Positions 28,049 to 39,673 are shown, numbered from the stretch's first letter. The stretch: 64,000 nt of DNA from Tissierella sp. Yu-01 (GCF_029537395.1 NZ_CP120677.1:434001-498000), one strand, 5' to 3'. Numbers and translations are program-made. Notes: generated by a model from the sequence alone, not told the origin.

Positions 28049-28486
28049 ATGGAATCGAAATCAAGTGATCAAGTTAAGAATATTGAGAAATATTTAAGAA
28101 GGATAGATTATATAATAAGAATAAAAGGAAGGGCAATTTTAAATGATTTGAATTTAACAATACCTCAGTTCACTGCTTTACAGATTCTAATTAATCATGG
28201 GGATATGACCATTGGAGAGTTGAGTCAAAATATGGCATTAGCATGTAGTACAATTACTGATTTGATTGATAGAATGGAAAAAAGCCAGCTGGTAGTCAGG
28301 CAAAAAGATGAAAAAGATAGAAGAGTTGTTAGAATAATTGTACTTTCTAAGGGATATGAAATCGTTGAAAAGGTTATAGAACAGAGAGTAGGTTTTCTAG
28401 AAACAAAATTAAATGATTTTAATGACAATGAAAAGCAAATATTAGATAGTGTTCTGTCAAAACTATATGAGGCAATAGAGGAATAA
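28049..28486 (+). CDS. MarR-family transcriptional regulator
   Basis: 145 residues with the MarR winged-helix fold. LTIPQFTALQILINHGDMTIGEL and the recognition helix ACSTITDLIDRMEKSQLV are followed by the wing with DEKDRRVVRIIVLSKG. AAGGGGG lies upstream of the ATG. It is in line with the lipid kinase and the giant signalling gene, so it may regulate one of them. Confidence 0.92.
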   Translation: MESKSSDQVKNIEKYLRRIDYIIRIKGRAILNDLNLTIPQFTALQILINHGDMTIGELSQNMALACSTITDLIDRMEKSQLVVRQKDEKDRRVVRIIVLSKGYEIVEKVIEQRVGFLETKLNDFNDNEKQILDSVLSKLYEAIEE

Positions 28487-28520
28487 ATCGAAAATCTTTT
28501 TATCAAAGGGGTAAAGGTAT

Positions 28521-31500
28521 ATGAGACTTATTAATAATAGATATATCATTGATAAAATGATAAGAAAAGACCACGTAGAAGAAATATACTTGGTAAAGGA
28601 TTTATGGAATAAAGAAATAAGACAGCATATGAGAGTATTAGATCTTAATAAAGATAAGGATACTATATCAAACTATATGGATAATTTCCTGAGTATCTCT
28701 CAAATTAAACATAGGAATCTCTTAACTAGCGATGATTTTGGGATTATAGAGACTATAAATCTTAAAAAAACTAATAATAAACTATATTATGTAGTCTCAG
28801 AATATACTAATTGGCCATCATTAAATAACTTTAACATTAATAAAAAATTAGAAAGTAGATTGTTTATAATACTAGAGATCTTAAATGTTATTGATTACCT
28901 ACATTTTAGAGGAATAACATATAAATTCCTATGTCCTTCTCATATTTACCATTCCAATGAAAATGGTATAAAATTATTGAATTTATCTAGCAAAGCAATT
29001 CAATCATTAGAACCCCTATATGATTATTCAAATGAAGATTTTTTTGCACCAGAAGTTTTAATGAATTCTTCTGATATTGGTCAAAAGTCTGATAATTATT
29101 CAATTGGAATGATTATGAAATACTTGCTACTTAAAGATAATATGCCTGATGCTCATGGTAATTATTTATATAAAGATGAGCTTGATGTAAGTATAGATGA
29201 AAGATTATTTTTAAATAAGATAATTAATAATTTAACAAAGACTTTACCAGATGATAGAAACTTGTCCTTACGTTCCATGATAGATGATATAATATCTAAA
29301 TTTAATTTAAATTATCATTATGATTTAGTTATGGAACGTGATAAATTGTTTTTTAACACACAAACAATAGGCTTAAGTAGAGAGATTAAAGATATATTAT
29401 TAATAGATAATAATATAGAGAAGACCTCAAACTATTATAAGGGAACGATTATTAGAGGTAGTCATGGAGTCGGTAAGACAAAACTGCTGAAAGAAGTATC
29501 ATTTAGATTGAGGATGAAAGGCAGAACCATATATACAATTACAGATTGTGAAACATTATTTAGCTTAAACATATCAAATTTACTTAAGAAGATAACTTCT
29601 AATACTCCAACTGAAATAGTTAACAAATATAAAGATGACTTTGTAAAATTGTTACCTGAAATAACCGATAATACAGTAATGAGAAATAATAAAAATCAAA
29701 TAAATGAAAAGCTACGCTTATTTAATAGGATATGTAGTTTTATAAATGAAATTTCCAAGGAAGACATTATATATATTATAATTGAGAATATTGACAGGGC
29801 TAATTCTACCTTTATAGAATTTATCGATTATTTAATTAGAAACTCCAATAGTAATAGATTTTTTTTGTTTATGACATATAATGATGGTCTACAAAGATCC
29901 ATAAATGTATGTCAATTCATTAATAATTGGACAAGTTATGATTATGTAACTAATTTGTATTTAAAACCTTTAAGCTTAGAAGATACTGGGAATTACATTA
30001 AGTCGCTTTTAGGAATTTCTTATATTCCATATAGATTTGTTTCAACCATATATAATGAGACTAAAGGCATCCCTAGTTATATAGACATTATTATTAAAGA
30101 CCTTCATGATGAGGGTAATCTATATATGCATAAGGATGGTTACTGGGAGCTAAAAACTTATGATATTTCACAACTTAAAATACCTTCTGACCTTAATGAA
30201 GCAATAATTAATCAATTAAAGAAATATAACCTTATTCAGATGAAAGTTATTAAGGCTTTATCTATTTATAATATAAAGGCTACAAAACAGATGTTGATAG
30301 ATATGATTAAAATTGAAAAAGATGAGTTGGAAAAAATTCTAAAAGAACTAATAGAGGACAGGATTATAGAGGAAAGCATAGGTGATTGGGGTTATTATTA
30401 TAGTTTATTAAGTGAGGAACTAGAAAGATATGTATATCTTAATATAGATGAAAGCGAAAGAATTGAATCTCATCTTAAGGTAACTGAGATTATGATGAAT
30501 CTTTATAGTGATAATTATAGGTTAATATTGGAGGAACTAGTTTATCATCTTCAGAAAGCGAATAAGCCTAATATCGCTGTGGATATAATTGTGAAGGAAG
30601 CGGGAAAACTAGATTATAGGGATATTACAAATGCAATTATACTTTGGGAAATGGCGTATAACATATCTGAAAATATGTCGGGGGATTCGGTAGACATTAA
30701 GTTAAAGATTTTGGACAAACTTACCAGTATTTATCAAGTCAAGGGAGATTCTGATAAGGCGGATTTCTATTTATCAATGTTACTTAGCGAGACCCGAGAC
30801 TTAAATCATATAGAATATTATGTAAAGGCAAAGGAATATAATAGCGAATCTTTATTAAAGAAAAATAAGTTAAGCGAAATTTATATGGAAATAGATGAGT
30901 TAGAATTTGTCTCAAATAATTTTAATTATCTTGAGGGTAAAATACTGGCAATTTTACTTAAAGCAAAACTATTACATAGAAGTGGTGATTTAGACAATGT
31001 ACTAAAACTTATAGATGATGCTCTTAAATTGTCAAATAAATATAATGTTAATAAGTACATGGGAGAATTGTATAACTTATCAGGCATAGTAAATAATTTA
31101 AAGGGAAATATCAAACAAGCAATAGATGATTATAAAAAAAGTATAAGCTATTTTGAATCAAGTGAGAATGCTTATGAAGTTGTTAGACCGATTAATAATA
31201 TTGGAAATATATATGCAGACAATTATGGGAACATGGAAAAATCACTAGAATATTATGAGCAGTGTCTTGAAATATCTAAAAGATACACTCTTACTCATCT
31301 AATGACTATTTTTCTCAATAATATTGGAGAAGTTAATATTGATTTATTGGAATATAAGAAGGCATTAGATTATTTTCTAGAAACGAGAAGGATTGCTGAT
31401 AAGAGTAATGATATTAGATTAGTATTCTTAAGTAACTTGAATATAGGATATATTGATTTAAATATTAATCAATTAGACAAAGCTTATAAAATTTTTATAT

Positions 31501-33893
31501 ATTTAGATAAACTTAATAGGACTAGCCCTATACTTGATGGAGAAATATATTATGAATATAATAATTTCTTAGGGGAATTTTATTACCATTTTGGTAGATT
31601 AGATTTGGCTGAAAAGTATTCATTTATTTCTAGTGACTTTTTTAAGGATTATAACATAAAAGGTCATTTAAGCTCGGAATCCAGACTTGTATATATAAGG
31701 TATCTTAGAAATGGATATATTGATAAAGAGGAAATTTTCAAGATCATAAATAAATATAACGAATCAAATATAGTCCATAGGAAACTTTGCTTCATTATAA
31801 ATATGGCTAAATTAGCATTAATTAATTCTGATTTAGAACTATCAAAAACATTACTTGAAATATATGATAGAACAAATGTTGATTTTAACTCTAATATTTT
31901 AAAATATAATAGTGAAATTATAAGGCTTCTTTTAACATGTAATGAAGAATCTTATATGGAAGCTGAACATATTTTAAATACAATCAATTCAGATGACATA
32001 TTAGGCACCGATATAGATTATAGAGTATATTTAGGTTTGCAATATATAGAAAGTAAAAGTTATTCAAAGGCATTAAGACAATTTCTGGAGGCTTTGGATG
32101 GTTTGTATAAAATAGGGAGAAATCTGCCTGAATGCGACCTTAAATATAGTTTTCTAGAATCAAAACATCCAGAGTTTATAAAAGATAAAATACTTTTAGT
32201 ATTAGAAAGAGGTTACAATAAGGACATAAGTGAAATACGTAAGAATAGAACAAAATTAAGAGACTTTGATACTTATTTTGATATACGAGATATTATAGAT
32301 AGTTTATCAAAAGATGAATTTTATGATATACTTTATTATCAAGATAATGATTGTAAGATAATGAATTCTATGGATTTACTGTCTCAAATGCATGATAATT
32401 ATGTTGAAAATCTGAGATTAATACTTCAGTATCTTACAAAAGAAACTATTGCAAAACGAGGAATGATCATTAAAATTGATGAAGAAATGGGTTCGTTAGA
32501 AACATTTATATCAATTAATGAAGACAATACTTTGCCTGACGAGATAATTCTATTAAATACATTAAGAAGCAAAGAGCCATTCCTATTTAATCGTAGTATT
32601 AAACAATTTAATAAAACTAAGATAGGGAGTTTGCTTTCTAATCAAATTACAGGAGTTATTTGTATACCAATTTGCGCATATGCAGAATATAATTATGATA
32701 AAGTGGAAAGAAGAAAGTGGGGACCTATTCAAGACAATAAGTTAGTTGGATATATATATTTAGAGACTGATAGGGTATTAAATAGATTTGACATGGAGAG
32801 ATATTCTTTAATAAGTAGCTTAACAAATTTAATTTATCTTAATATTGATAATGAGAGACTTAAAAAGATTTCAACAACAGATAAAGTTACAGGAACCTAT
32901 ACAAGAAAGTATTTTGAAGATAAATTAGATAAACTAGTAGAAGGATATAATCAAATGGATAATTCTTTTAGTTTGTTAATGATAGATATCGATAAATTTA
33001 AGAATATCAACGATACTTATGGCCATCTTAAAGGTGACGAAGTATTGTCCGTTTTAGGAAAAGTTATTTTGAATACAATCAGAGATACTGACTTAGTGGG
33101 CAGATACGGTGGAGAAGAGTTTTTGGTTTTACTTAACAATACTACTATAGATGATGGATTAGAGATTGCTAATAAAATACGTAAGAATATTGAAAAAACC
33201 AAATTCCAAGGAATCGATAGACCAATCACAGTTAGTATAGGTATTTCCCAGTATCCTGAACATAGTACATTTAAGAGTGAATTGATTTTTAAAGCTGATC
33301 AAGCCCTATATTATGCAAAAGAAGTTTTGGGAAGAAATCAAAAAGCTCTATGGTATTCTGATATGGTTATAGCTCCCAATAAATTAGATAAGCTTACTGG
33401 TTTGATAACAGGAGACCCATTAAAAGATAATCGAAACATGTTAGCAATAGTGGATATATCCTATTTAGCTAAAGAATCCAAAGCTTTAAGTGAAAAAGTG
33501 TTTGAGTTTCTAGGTAGAATTATTGAAATAGTTGAAGGTGAATCAGCAACCTTAATAATTTATGATAATAATAATAACCCAAAAGATAAATACTCCAGAA
33601 AGAGAAAAGAAAAGTCATGGGTTAGTAATAACTATGTAAATCAAAATTTAATAAACCATGTTTTGGAAAGTAAAACAGGTGAGTGCTTTATTGATTTGGA
33701 TAATATAGATAATCAAGAAAAGGTAATAGAAGATCAGAATTGGCAAGCAATTTTAATCGTTCCATTGATTAAACAAGGTGGTATAAAGGGAATAGTATAT
33801 ATAACAGTTCCATTAAAAGAAAAAGAATTTGATTTTATGAATTTAAATGTTTGTAATGTATTGTCCAATATCTTTATTGGAAATATTAACTAA
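28521..33893 (+). CDS. Giant signalling protein: pseudokinase, STAND ATPase, TPR, GAF, GGDEF, GAF
   Basis: 1790 residues. Order: Ser/Thr-kinase-like fold (about 1-270), NTPase (about 290-560) with P-loop GSHGVGKTK near 313, winged-helix/TPR helical region (about 570-1200), GAF-like region (about 1280-1450), diguanylate cyclase (about 1465-1620) and a terminal GAF-like domain. The cyclase keeps GGEEF at about 1530 and the inhibitory RDTD motif five residues before it, so it should make c-di-GMP. In the kinase fold the HRD position reads YKF (TYKFLCPSHI) and the DFG position NLS, so it lacks both catalytic aspartates and is a pseudokinase. It is soluble, with no signal peptide. It lies 34 bases after marR and 11 before lacI. 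The architecture resembles PknK/STAND sensors, with c-di-GMP synthesis as output. Confidence 0.88.
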   Translation: MRLINNRYIIDKMIRKDHVEEIYLVKDLWNKEIRQHMRVLDLNKDKDTISNYMDNFLSISQIKHRNLLTSDDFGIIETINLKKTNNKLYYVVSEYTNWPSLNNFNINKKLESRLFIILEILNVIDYLHFRGITYKFLCPSHIYHSNENGIKLLNLSSKAIQSLEPLYDYSNEDFFAPEVLMNSSDIGQKSDNYSIGMIMKYLLLKDNMPDAHGNYLYKDELDVSIDERLFLNKIINNLTKTLPDDRNLSLRSMIDDIISKFNLNYHYDLVMERDKLFFNTQTIGLSREIKDILLIDNNIEKTSNYYKGTIIRGSHGVGKTKLLKEVSFRLRMKGRTIYTITDCETLFSLNISNLLKKITSNTPTEIVNKYKDDFVKLLPEITDNTVMRNNKNQINEKLRLFNRICSFINEISKEDIIYIIIENIDRANSTFIEFIDYLIRNSNSNRFFLFMTYNDGLQRSINVCQFINNWTSYDYVTNLYLKPLSLEDTGNYIKSLLGISYIPYRFVSTIYNETKGIPSYIDIIIKDLHDEGNLYMHKDGYWELKTYDISQLKIPSDLNEAIINQLKKYNLIQMKVIKALSIYNIKATKQMLIDMIKIEKDELEKILKELIEDRIIEESIGDWGYYYSLLSEELERYVYLNIDESERIESHLKVTEIMMNLYSDNYRLILEELVYHLQKANKPNIAVDIIVKEAGKLDYRDITNAIILWEMAYNISENMSGDSVDIKLKILDKLTSIYQVKGDSDKADFYLSMLLSETRDLNHIEYYVKAKEYNSESLLKKNKLSEIYMEIDELEFVSNNFNYLEGKILAILLKAKLLHRSGDLDNVLKLIDDALKLSNKYNVNKYMGELYNLSGIVNNLKGNIKQAIDDYKKSISYFESSENAYEVVRPINNIGNIYADNYGNMEKSLEYYEQCLEISKRYTLTHLMTIFLNNIGEVNIDLLEYKKALDYFLETRRIADKSNDIRLVFLSNLNIGYIDLNINQLDKAYKIFIYLDKLNRTSPILDGEIYYEYNNFLGEFYYHFGRLDLAEKYSFISSDFFKDYNIKGHLSSESRLVYIRYLRNGYIDKEEIFKIINKYNESNIVHRKLCFIINMAKLALINSDLELSKTLLEIYDRTNVDFNSNILKYNSEIIRLLLTCNEESYMEAEHILNTINSDDILGTDIDYRVYLGLQYIESKSYSKALRQFLEALDGLYKIGRNLPECDLKYSFLESKHPEFIKDKILLVLERGYNKDISEIRKNRTKLRDFDTYFDIRDIIDSLSKDEFYDILYYQDNDCKIMNSMDLLSQMHDNYVENLRLILQYLTKETIAKRGMIIKIDEEMGSLETFISINEDNTLPDEIILLNTLRSKEPFLFNRSIKQFNKTKIGSLLSNQITGVICIPICAYAEYNYDKVERRKWGPIQDNKLVGYIYLETDRVLNRFDMERYSLISSLTNLIYLNIDNERLKKISTTDKVTGTYTRKYFEDKLDKLVEGYNQMDNSFSLLMIDIDKFKNINDTYGHLKGDEVLSVLGKVILNTIRDTDLVGRYGGEEFLVLLNNTTIDDGLEIANKIRKNIEKTKFQGIDRPITVSIGISQYPEHSTFKSELIFKADQALYYAKEVLGRNQKALWYSDMVIAPNKLDKLTGLITGDPLKDNRNMLAIVDISYLAKESKALSEKVFEFLGRIIEIVEGESATLIIYDNNNNPKDKYSRKRKEKSWVSNNYVNQNLINHVLESKTGECFIDLDNIDNQEKVIEDQNWQAILIVPLIKQGGIKGIVYITVPLKEKEFDFMNLNVCNVLSNIFIGNIN

Positions 33894-33904
33894 GGAGGAA
33901 TAAT

Positions 33905-34918
33905 ATGTCGGCCACAATAAAAGATGTCGCTAAGTTGGCGGAAGTTTCAATATCGACTGTTTCAAGAGTTATTAATGATTCAAAACCTGTAAGCCCAGAA
34001 GCTAGAAGAAGAGTGTTAAAAGCTATAGAAGAATTAGGTTATAAACCAAATGAGATAGCAAGAAGCCTTGTGACGAAGAAATCAAACTTAATTGGGGTAA
34101 TTGTTGATGATATTGGTAATTCTTATGTTGCACAGATAGTTAGAGGGGTTGAGGAAGTTGCTAGAATGTATAATTATGATATTGTACTTTGTAGTAGCTA
34201 CGGAAGTGAAGAAAGTGAATTAAGGTTTATTCAATTGCTAATGCAAAAACAAGTTGAAGGTATAATTATAGTTTCTGAAATATTGACAACACAAATAGCA
34301 GAAAATATTAATAAGTACAATGTCCCATTTGTCTACTTAAATAGATTATACCAAATATTAAAGACACCTACTGTAACAATAGATAATGAGGTTGCCACAA
34401 GTATAATGATAGATTATTTAAATGAATCTGGTCATAAGAATATATTATACGTAACCTGGGATAAAGATATTGACTTAACTATAGAGAAATATAAGGTTAA
34501 AGGCTATACAGATGCAATAATGAGTAAGGGTGGTTTACCTGTAGTCTATGGAGTAAGTGGCTATAAAATTGATGATAGTTATAATGAAGGATCGGATATT
34601 TTAGAAGTCATTAAAAGAAATAATATAACAGCTGTATTCTGCGGTCATGATGAATTAGCTATTGGATTAATAAACTATTTGTATGATAATAACATAAGAG
34701 TGCCGGATGATATTTCAGTAGTAGGGTTTGGAGACATATCATTAGCTTCTATATATAGACCAAAATTAACAACAATTAAAGAACCATATTACGATATAGG
34801 GGCTGTAGCTATAAGAAGAATACTAAAGGAAATAAATGGTGAAGTTATTGATAAGCGTACTATGAAATTACCTGTACAGTTAATAAAGAGAGAAAGTGTA
34901 AAAGAGTTAAATAAATAA
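33905..34918 (+). CDS. LacI-family transcriptional regulator
   Basis: 337 residues: N-terminal HTH (TIKDVAKLAEVSISTVSRVIN) with hinge (YKPNEIARSL) and a periplasmic-binding-like effector domain (LIGVIVDDIGNSYVAQIVRG; VVGFGDISLASIYRPKLTTI). The effector is probably a sugar or nucleoside, unassigned. No sugar gene is beside it. It follows the giant signalling gene by 11 bases with a GGAGGAAT site, hence likely co-transcribed. A long but T-poor hairpin follows. Confidence 0.93.
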   Translation: MSATIKDVAKLAEVSISTVSRVINDSKPVSPEARRRVLKAIEELGYKPNEIARSLVTKKSNLIGVIVDDIGNSYVAQIVRGVEEVARMYNYDIVLCSSYGSEESELRFIQLLMQKQVEGIIIVSEILTTQIAENINKYNVPFVYLNRLYQILKTPTVTIDNEVATSIMIDYLNESGHKNILYVTWDKDIDLTIEKYKVKGYTDAIMSKGGLPVVYGVSGYKIDDSYNEGSDILEVIKRNNITAVFCGHDELAIGLINYLYDNNIRVPDDISVVGFGDISLASIYRPKLTTIKEPYYDIGAVAIRRILKEINGEVIDKRTMKLPVQLIKRESVKELNK

Positions 34919-34937
34919 ACAAATTAGATTAACACAT

Positions 34938-34972
34938 AAGACTTTTAGCCTAGTAATAGGTTAAAAGTCTTT
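34938..34972 (+). promoter_or_regulatory. Fifteen-base-pair hairpin before the UPF0016 gene
   Basis: AAGACTTTTAGCCTA pairs with TAGGTTAAAAGTCTT (one G-T pair). Only two T follow, so it is a poor terminator. It ends 20 bases before the next ATG and could also be a leader structure. Confidence 0.55.
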
Positions 34973-34992
34973 GTAGTGAGAAAGGATTTATT

Positions 34993-36105
34993 ATGTTAAG
35001 GGAATTAATTAGAGCTTTTTTATTGATATTTGCAGCAGAAATGGGCGATAAAACACAGATAATTGCTATGACTTTTGCAACACAATATCTTGTAAAAGAT
35101 GTGCTTATGGGTGTCACAATTGGAGTATTATTTAATCATGGTATTGCTATATTATTAGGAAGCTTTATATCTAAAGTTGTACCTATGGATCTGATACAGA
35201 TAGTAGCTGGTTTCTTATTTGTTATATTTGGAGTCAATGCATTAAAACACGAGGAGGATGAAGAATTAGATAACAAAAAAACTTTAAGCCCAATAAATAC
35301 AGTAGCTTTAGCTTTTTTTGTTGGTGAATTAGGGGATAAAACACAATTAACAGCTATGACCTTGTCTGCAGAAGCTAATTATCCTTTTTTCATTTTAATG
35401 GGAACTACTCTTGGGATGATAGCAACTAGTGGAATAGGCATTTATGTAGGGAGTAAAGTAGGAGATAAGATTCCAGAAGTAGTGATAAAAATTGTTTCAT
35501 CCCTTGTATTTATTTTCTTTGGAACTTTAAAGTTATTCGATACACTGCCAGATAGTTTGTTAACACCCATTAATATGCTAGCGTTTTTTCTATTTTTAGG
35601 AGCAACAGAACTAATATTGATTAGTAAATTAATAAAACTTAGAAAGACAAGTGACTATTCATCTTCACTTCAGAAAGCAGCCGTTGGTCTTTACAATCAG
35701 ACTATAGCCCTTAAAGAGACTTTGGACAGCATTTGTTTGGGTGAAGGCAAATGTGGCAAGTGCTCTGGACAGAGATGTCTAATAGGATATACTAAATTTA
35801 TTTTAAGAGATGCACGTGAAAATGATAATTACTATGATAATACATATATAGATATAAATAAATTAATTAGTAAAAACTATGGAAAGAACAAAGTAAAAGA
35901 AGCTTTATTTATGATTATTGAAGATTTTGATAAATATGGTTGGGATTATGATGATGATTTTGTAATTCTAAAAATAAGAAAAGCACTTGAATATTATTTA
36001 TTAGGAATAGAGATTAAAAATGTAAAAAGCATTAAAGAATATGTAAAAAAAGTTGGATTAATTGACAAAAGTCTAGGGGTTGAACTTAGCAAAAGATTTA
36101 TATAG
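34993..36105 (+). CDS. UPF0016/TMEM165-family divalent-cation transporter with Cys-motif extension
   Basis: 370 residues. The first about 210 form the duplicated three-helix transporter, each half with its signature (AEMGDKTQIIAM and GELGDKTQLTAMT), and FFGTLKLF. Family members (GDT1/MneA-like) export Mn or Ca. Family members are usually only about 200-230 residues. The remaining about 150 are unusual. Cys248-X5-Cys254-X2-Cys257-X4-Cys262 is followed by a soluble helical region to the end (KYGWDYDDDF, LEYYLLGIEIKN), possibly a cytoplasmic metal sensor. GDKTQ motifs make the transporter call firm. The extension is unexplained. Confidence 0.87.
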   Translation: MLRELIRAFLLIFAAEMGDKTQIIAMTFATQYLVKDVLMGVTIGVLFNHGIAILLGSFISKVVPMDLIQIVAGFLFVIFGVNALKHEEDEELDNKKTLSPINTVALAFFVGELGDKTQLTAMTLSAEANYPFFILMGTTLGMIATSGIGIYVGSKVGDKIPEVVIKIVSSLVFIFFGTLKLFDTLPDSLLTPINMLAFFLFLGATELILISKLIKLRKTSDYSSSLQKAAVGLYNQTIALKETLDSICLGEGKCGKCSGQRCLIGYTKFILRDARENDNYYDNTYIDINKLISKNYGKNKVKEALFMIIEDFDKYGWDYDDDFVILKIRKALEYYLLGIEIKNVKSIKEYVKKVGLIDKSLGVELSKRFI

Positions 36106-36126
36106 AAGGGAGATACATCAAATACT

Positions 36127-36777
36127 ATGAAGACTATTAGGATTATGTTAGTTGATGATCATACCCTCGTAAGAAAAGGACTTAGATTATTAATTGAGGG
36201 TAACAAGAACTATATTGTAATTGAAGAGGCTAAAGATGGAGAAGAAGCTATCAAAAAGGCTCAAACCTTAAGACCAGATATTATAATTATGGATGTAAAT
36301 ATGCCTGTATTAAACGGATTGGAATCATTAAAAAGGATGAAAGAACTAGGTATATCAAGTAAAATTATAATACTTACAGCATATCCAAATAAGGAATATA
36401 TAATTTCAGCTACAAAGGCTGGAGCAAAGGGCTATTTAATAAAAGATACCTGTCCTGAAAATCTATTAAAAGCTATTAAAGAAGTTTATATAGGAAGAAG
36501 TTATATTGACGAGACTGTAGCCAATATACTTACATATGGGAATTCAGTGAATTTAGAAAAGGGGATAGTAGAATTAGAAAAAATAAAATTGTTATCTAAA
36601 CGTGAATATGAGGTATTAGTTTTATTATCAGAAGGTTTGGATAACAAAAATATTGGGAAAAAGCTTTTTATTAGTGAAAAGACAGTAAAGAACCACGTCA
36701 CTCAAATATATAAGAAGTTAGGGGTTACTGATAGAGTACAAGCTACTATATTTGCATATAATTATATTTTGAAATAA
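36127..36777 (+). CDS. LuxR/NarL-family response regulator (orphan)
   Basis: 216 residues: receiver domain with Asp10/Asp11 and phospho-acceptor Asp56 (IIIMDVNMP), conserved Thr (LTAYP) and Lys (LIKDT), and a C-terminal LuxR HTH (LSKREYEVLVLLSEGL, ISEKTVKNHVTQIYKKL). No histidine kinase is adjacent. The best ribosome-binding site (GAAGGGAG) sits about 14 bases before the ATG, longer than usual, so expression may be modest. It could be controlled by a distant kinase. Confidence 0.92.
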   Translation: MKTIRIMLVDDHTLVRKGLRLLIEGNKNYIVIEEAKDGEEAIKKAQTLRPDIIIMDVNMPVLNGLESLKRMKELGISSKIIILTAYPNKEYIISATKAGAKGYLIKDTCPENLLKAIKEVYIGRSYIDETVANILTYGNSVNLEKGIVELEKIKLLSKREYEVLVLLSEGLDNKNIGKKLFISEKTVKNHVTQIYKKLGVTDRVQATIFAYNYILK

Positions 36778-36821
36778 TGTATAAAGGACTAAAATTAATT
36801 TTAGTCCTTTATACATTATTT
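36772..36821. terminator. Fifty-base perfect palindrome, bidirectional terminator
   Basis: Both arms of 25 bases (36772-36796 and 36797-36821) are exactly complementary. The stop codons of the two converging genes are inside it, and both ends are A/T rich, so each strand ends in a T tail. Confidence 0.85.
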
Positions 36822-37706
36822 CAAGACAAATTCTTTAAAGGTTTCTCCTAATGGTGACAATTGTCTTTTTTTATGATATACAAAATAGAAATCCCTATTA
36901 AAATTCAAATCATTTATATACAAAGTTTTATATTTACCATTACCCAGGTCGTTTTTGACAGCTTTTTCAGATAAAAAGCTTAAACCTGCCCCTAAGGATA
37001 CTAATTCTTTAATAGCTTCAGTATCTTCGATATAAGCAATTATTTTTAAATCATCCATACAAATATTTAGTGCCTTTAAGCTGTTTTCTAATGTTTCTCT
37101 TGTACCTGATCCGACTTCTCTCAATATAAGATTGGAGTTAATAATATCTTGCAATTGAATTTCATCAAAGTTTTTTAAATCCTCTCTAAATTTTAATGGC
37201 GTTATTAAAACAAGCTTATCATCCATTATCTTTATGTACTCTAAATTATATGATTCATATTTAGCACCTACGAAACCAAAATCATAATTACCATCTAGAA
37301 TTCGTGATATGACTTCTTTAGAATCATTATCATGTATTGAAAAAACAACATCAGGATACATGCATAAAAAGTCATACATTAATACTGGTAATAGATATTT
37401 TCTAGGAACAGAACTAGAAGCTATCTCTAATTGACCATGGATATGCCCTTTGAATGCATCTAGTTCAAATTTAGTCATCTCAAATGCATTAATTATATTT
37501 AAAGCATTCTTGTATAAGAGTTTTCCTGCTTTGGTTAAGCTAATTTTTTTACCCATTCGGTTAATCAATATAGTCCCCAGTTCTTTTTCTAGGTTTTGTA
37601 TATGATTGGTAACCGTTGGTTGAGTAATGAACAACTTATCTGCTGCCCTAGAAAAACTTTGCAACTTTGCAACTTCTATAAATGTTTCTAATTGTCTAAA
37701 GTCCAT
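36816..37706 (-). CDS. LysR-family transcriptional regulator
   Basis: 296 residues with an N-terminal winged HTH (MDFRQLETFIEVAKLQSF, FITQPTVTNHIQNLEKELG) and the two-lobed effector-binding domain. The start is this ATG, with GGGGTGG just upstream. A GTG nine bases earlier lies inside that site. The profile (FRQLETF, SRAADKLFITQP) is that of CysL/CbbR-like regulators. It is the only gene facing the rRNA operon, so no target is visible nearby. Confidence 0.92.
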   Translation of the reverse strand: MDFRQLETFIEVAKLQSFSRAADKLFITQPTVTNHIQNLEKELGTILINRMGKKISLTKAGKLLYKNALNIINAFEMTKFELDAFKGHIHGQLEIASSSVPRKYLLPVLMYDFLCMYPDVVFSIHDNDSKEVISRILDGNYDFGFVGAKYESYNLEYIKIMDDKLVLITPLKFREDLKNFDEIQLQDIINSNLILREVGSGTRETLENSLKALNICMDDLKIIAYIEDTEAIKELVSLGAGLSFLSEKAVKNDLGNGKYKTLYINDLNFNRDFYFVYHKKRQLSPLGETFKEFVLK

Positions 37707-37823
37707 AAATTCCACCCCTTTTCAAACATAATATAATTGTATCAAATTGTTGGTATATATGCATATGGTTTTAGGCAAAATAAAGGATGTATTGAATTAA
37801 GCTAAGTTTTTTCATTAAAGGTG

Positions 37824-37852
37824 TTGACATTTTATCAAATTGCGTGTATATT
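37824..37852 (+). promoter_or_regulatory. rRNA promoter P1
   Basis: Consensus TTGACA (37824-37829), 17-base spacer, TATATT (37847-37852), preceded by an A/T-rich stretch. Confidence 0.8.
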
Positions 37853-37910
37853 ATTAAAAGTGGTTCGGAACTTACCGAGAAAAACTTAAAACAATAAATA
37901 AAAAAAGTTG

Positions 37911-37939
37911 TTGACAACAAGTTCTGAATTTGCTATACT
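37911..37939 (+). promoter_or_regulatory. rRNA promoter P2
   Basis: Consensus TTGACA (37911-37916), 17-base spacer, TATACT (37934-37939), preceded by A-rich sequence. Tandem rrn promoters about 87 bases apart are normal for Firmicutes. Confidence 0.85.
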
Positions 37940-38098
37940 AAAGAAGTCGCCTCAAGAGAGCGACGGCAACAAAGCTCACTGAGTGAGCAAGTGAACCTAG
38001 ATAATTAAACAGTGTGAGACTTTGAATAAATCATTGACAACAAGTCAATCGTCGATTGGACGTAAAACAAGTCAGCAAATAAATGAGCTAGTCAGACT
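37940..38098 (+). other. rRNA operon leader with processing stem
   Basis: Contains palindrome GCTCACT-G-AGTGAGC (37974-37988) and ATAATTAAACAGTGTGAG at 38001-38018, which pairs with the stretch at 39649-39668 just after the 16S gene. That arrangement is the usual RNase III processing stem around 16S RNA. Confidence 0.7.
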
Positions 38099-39636
<1,538 letters not shown>

Positions 39637-39673
39637 AGTTCAAATGGACTCGCACTGTTTTTAATTATATATT

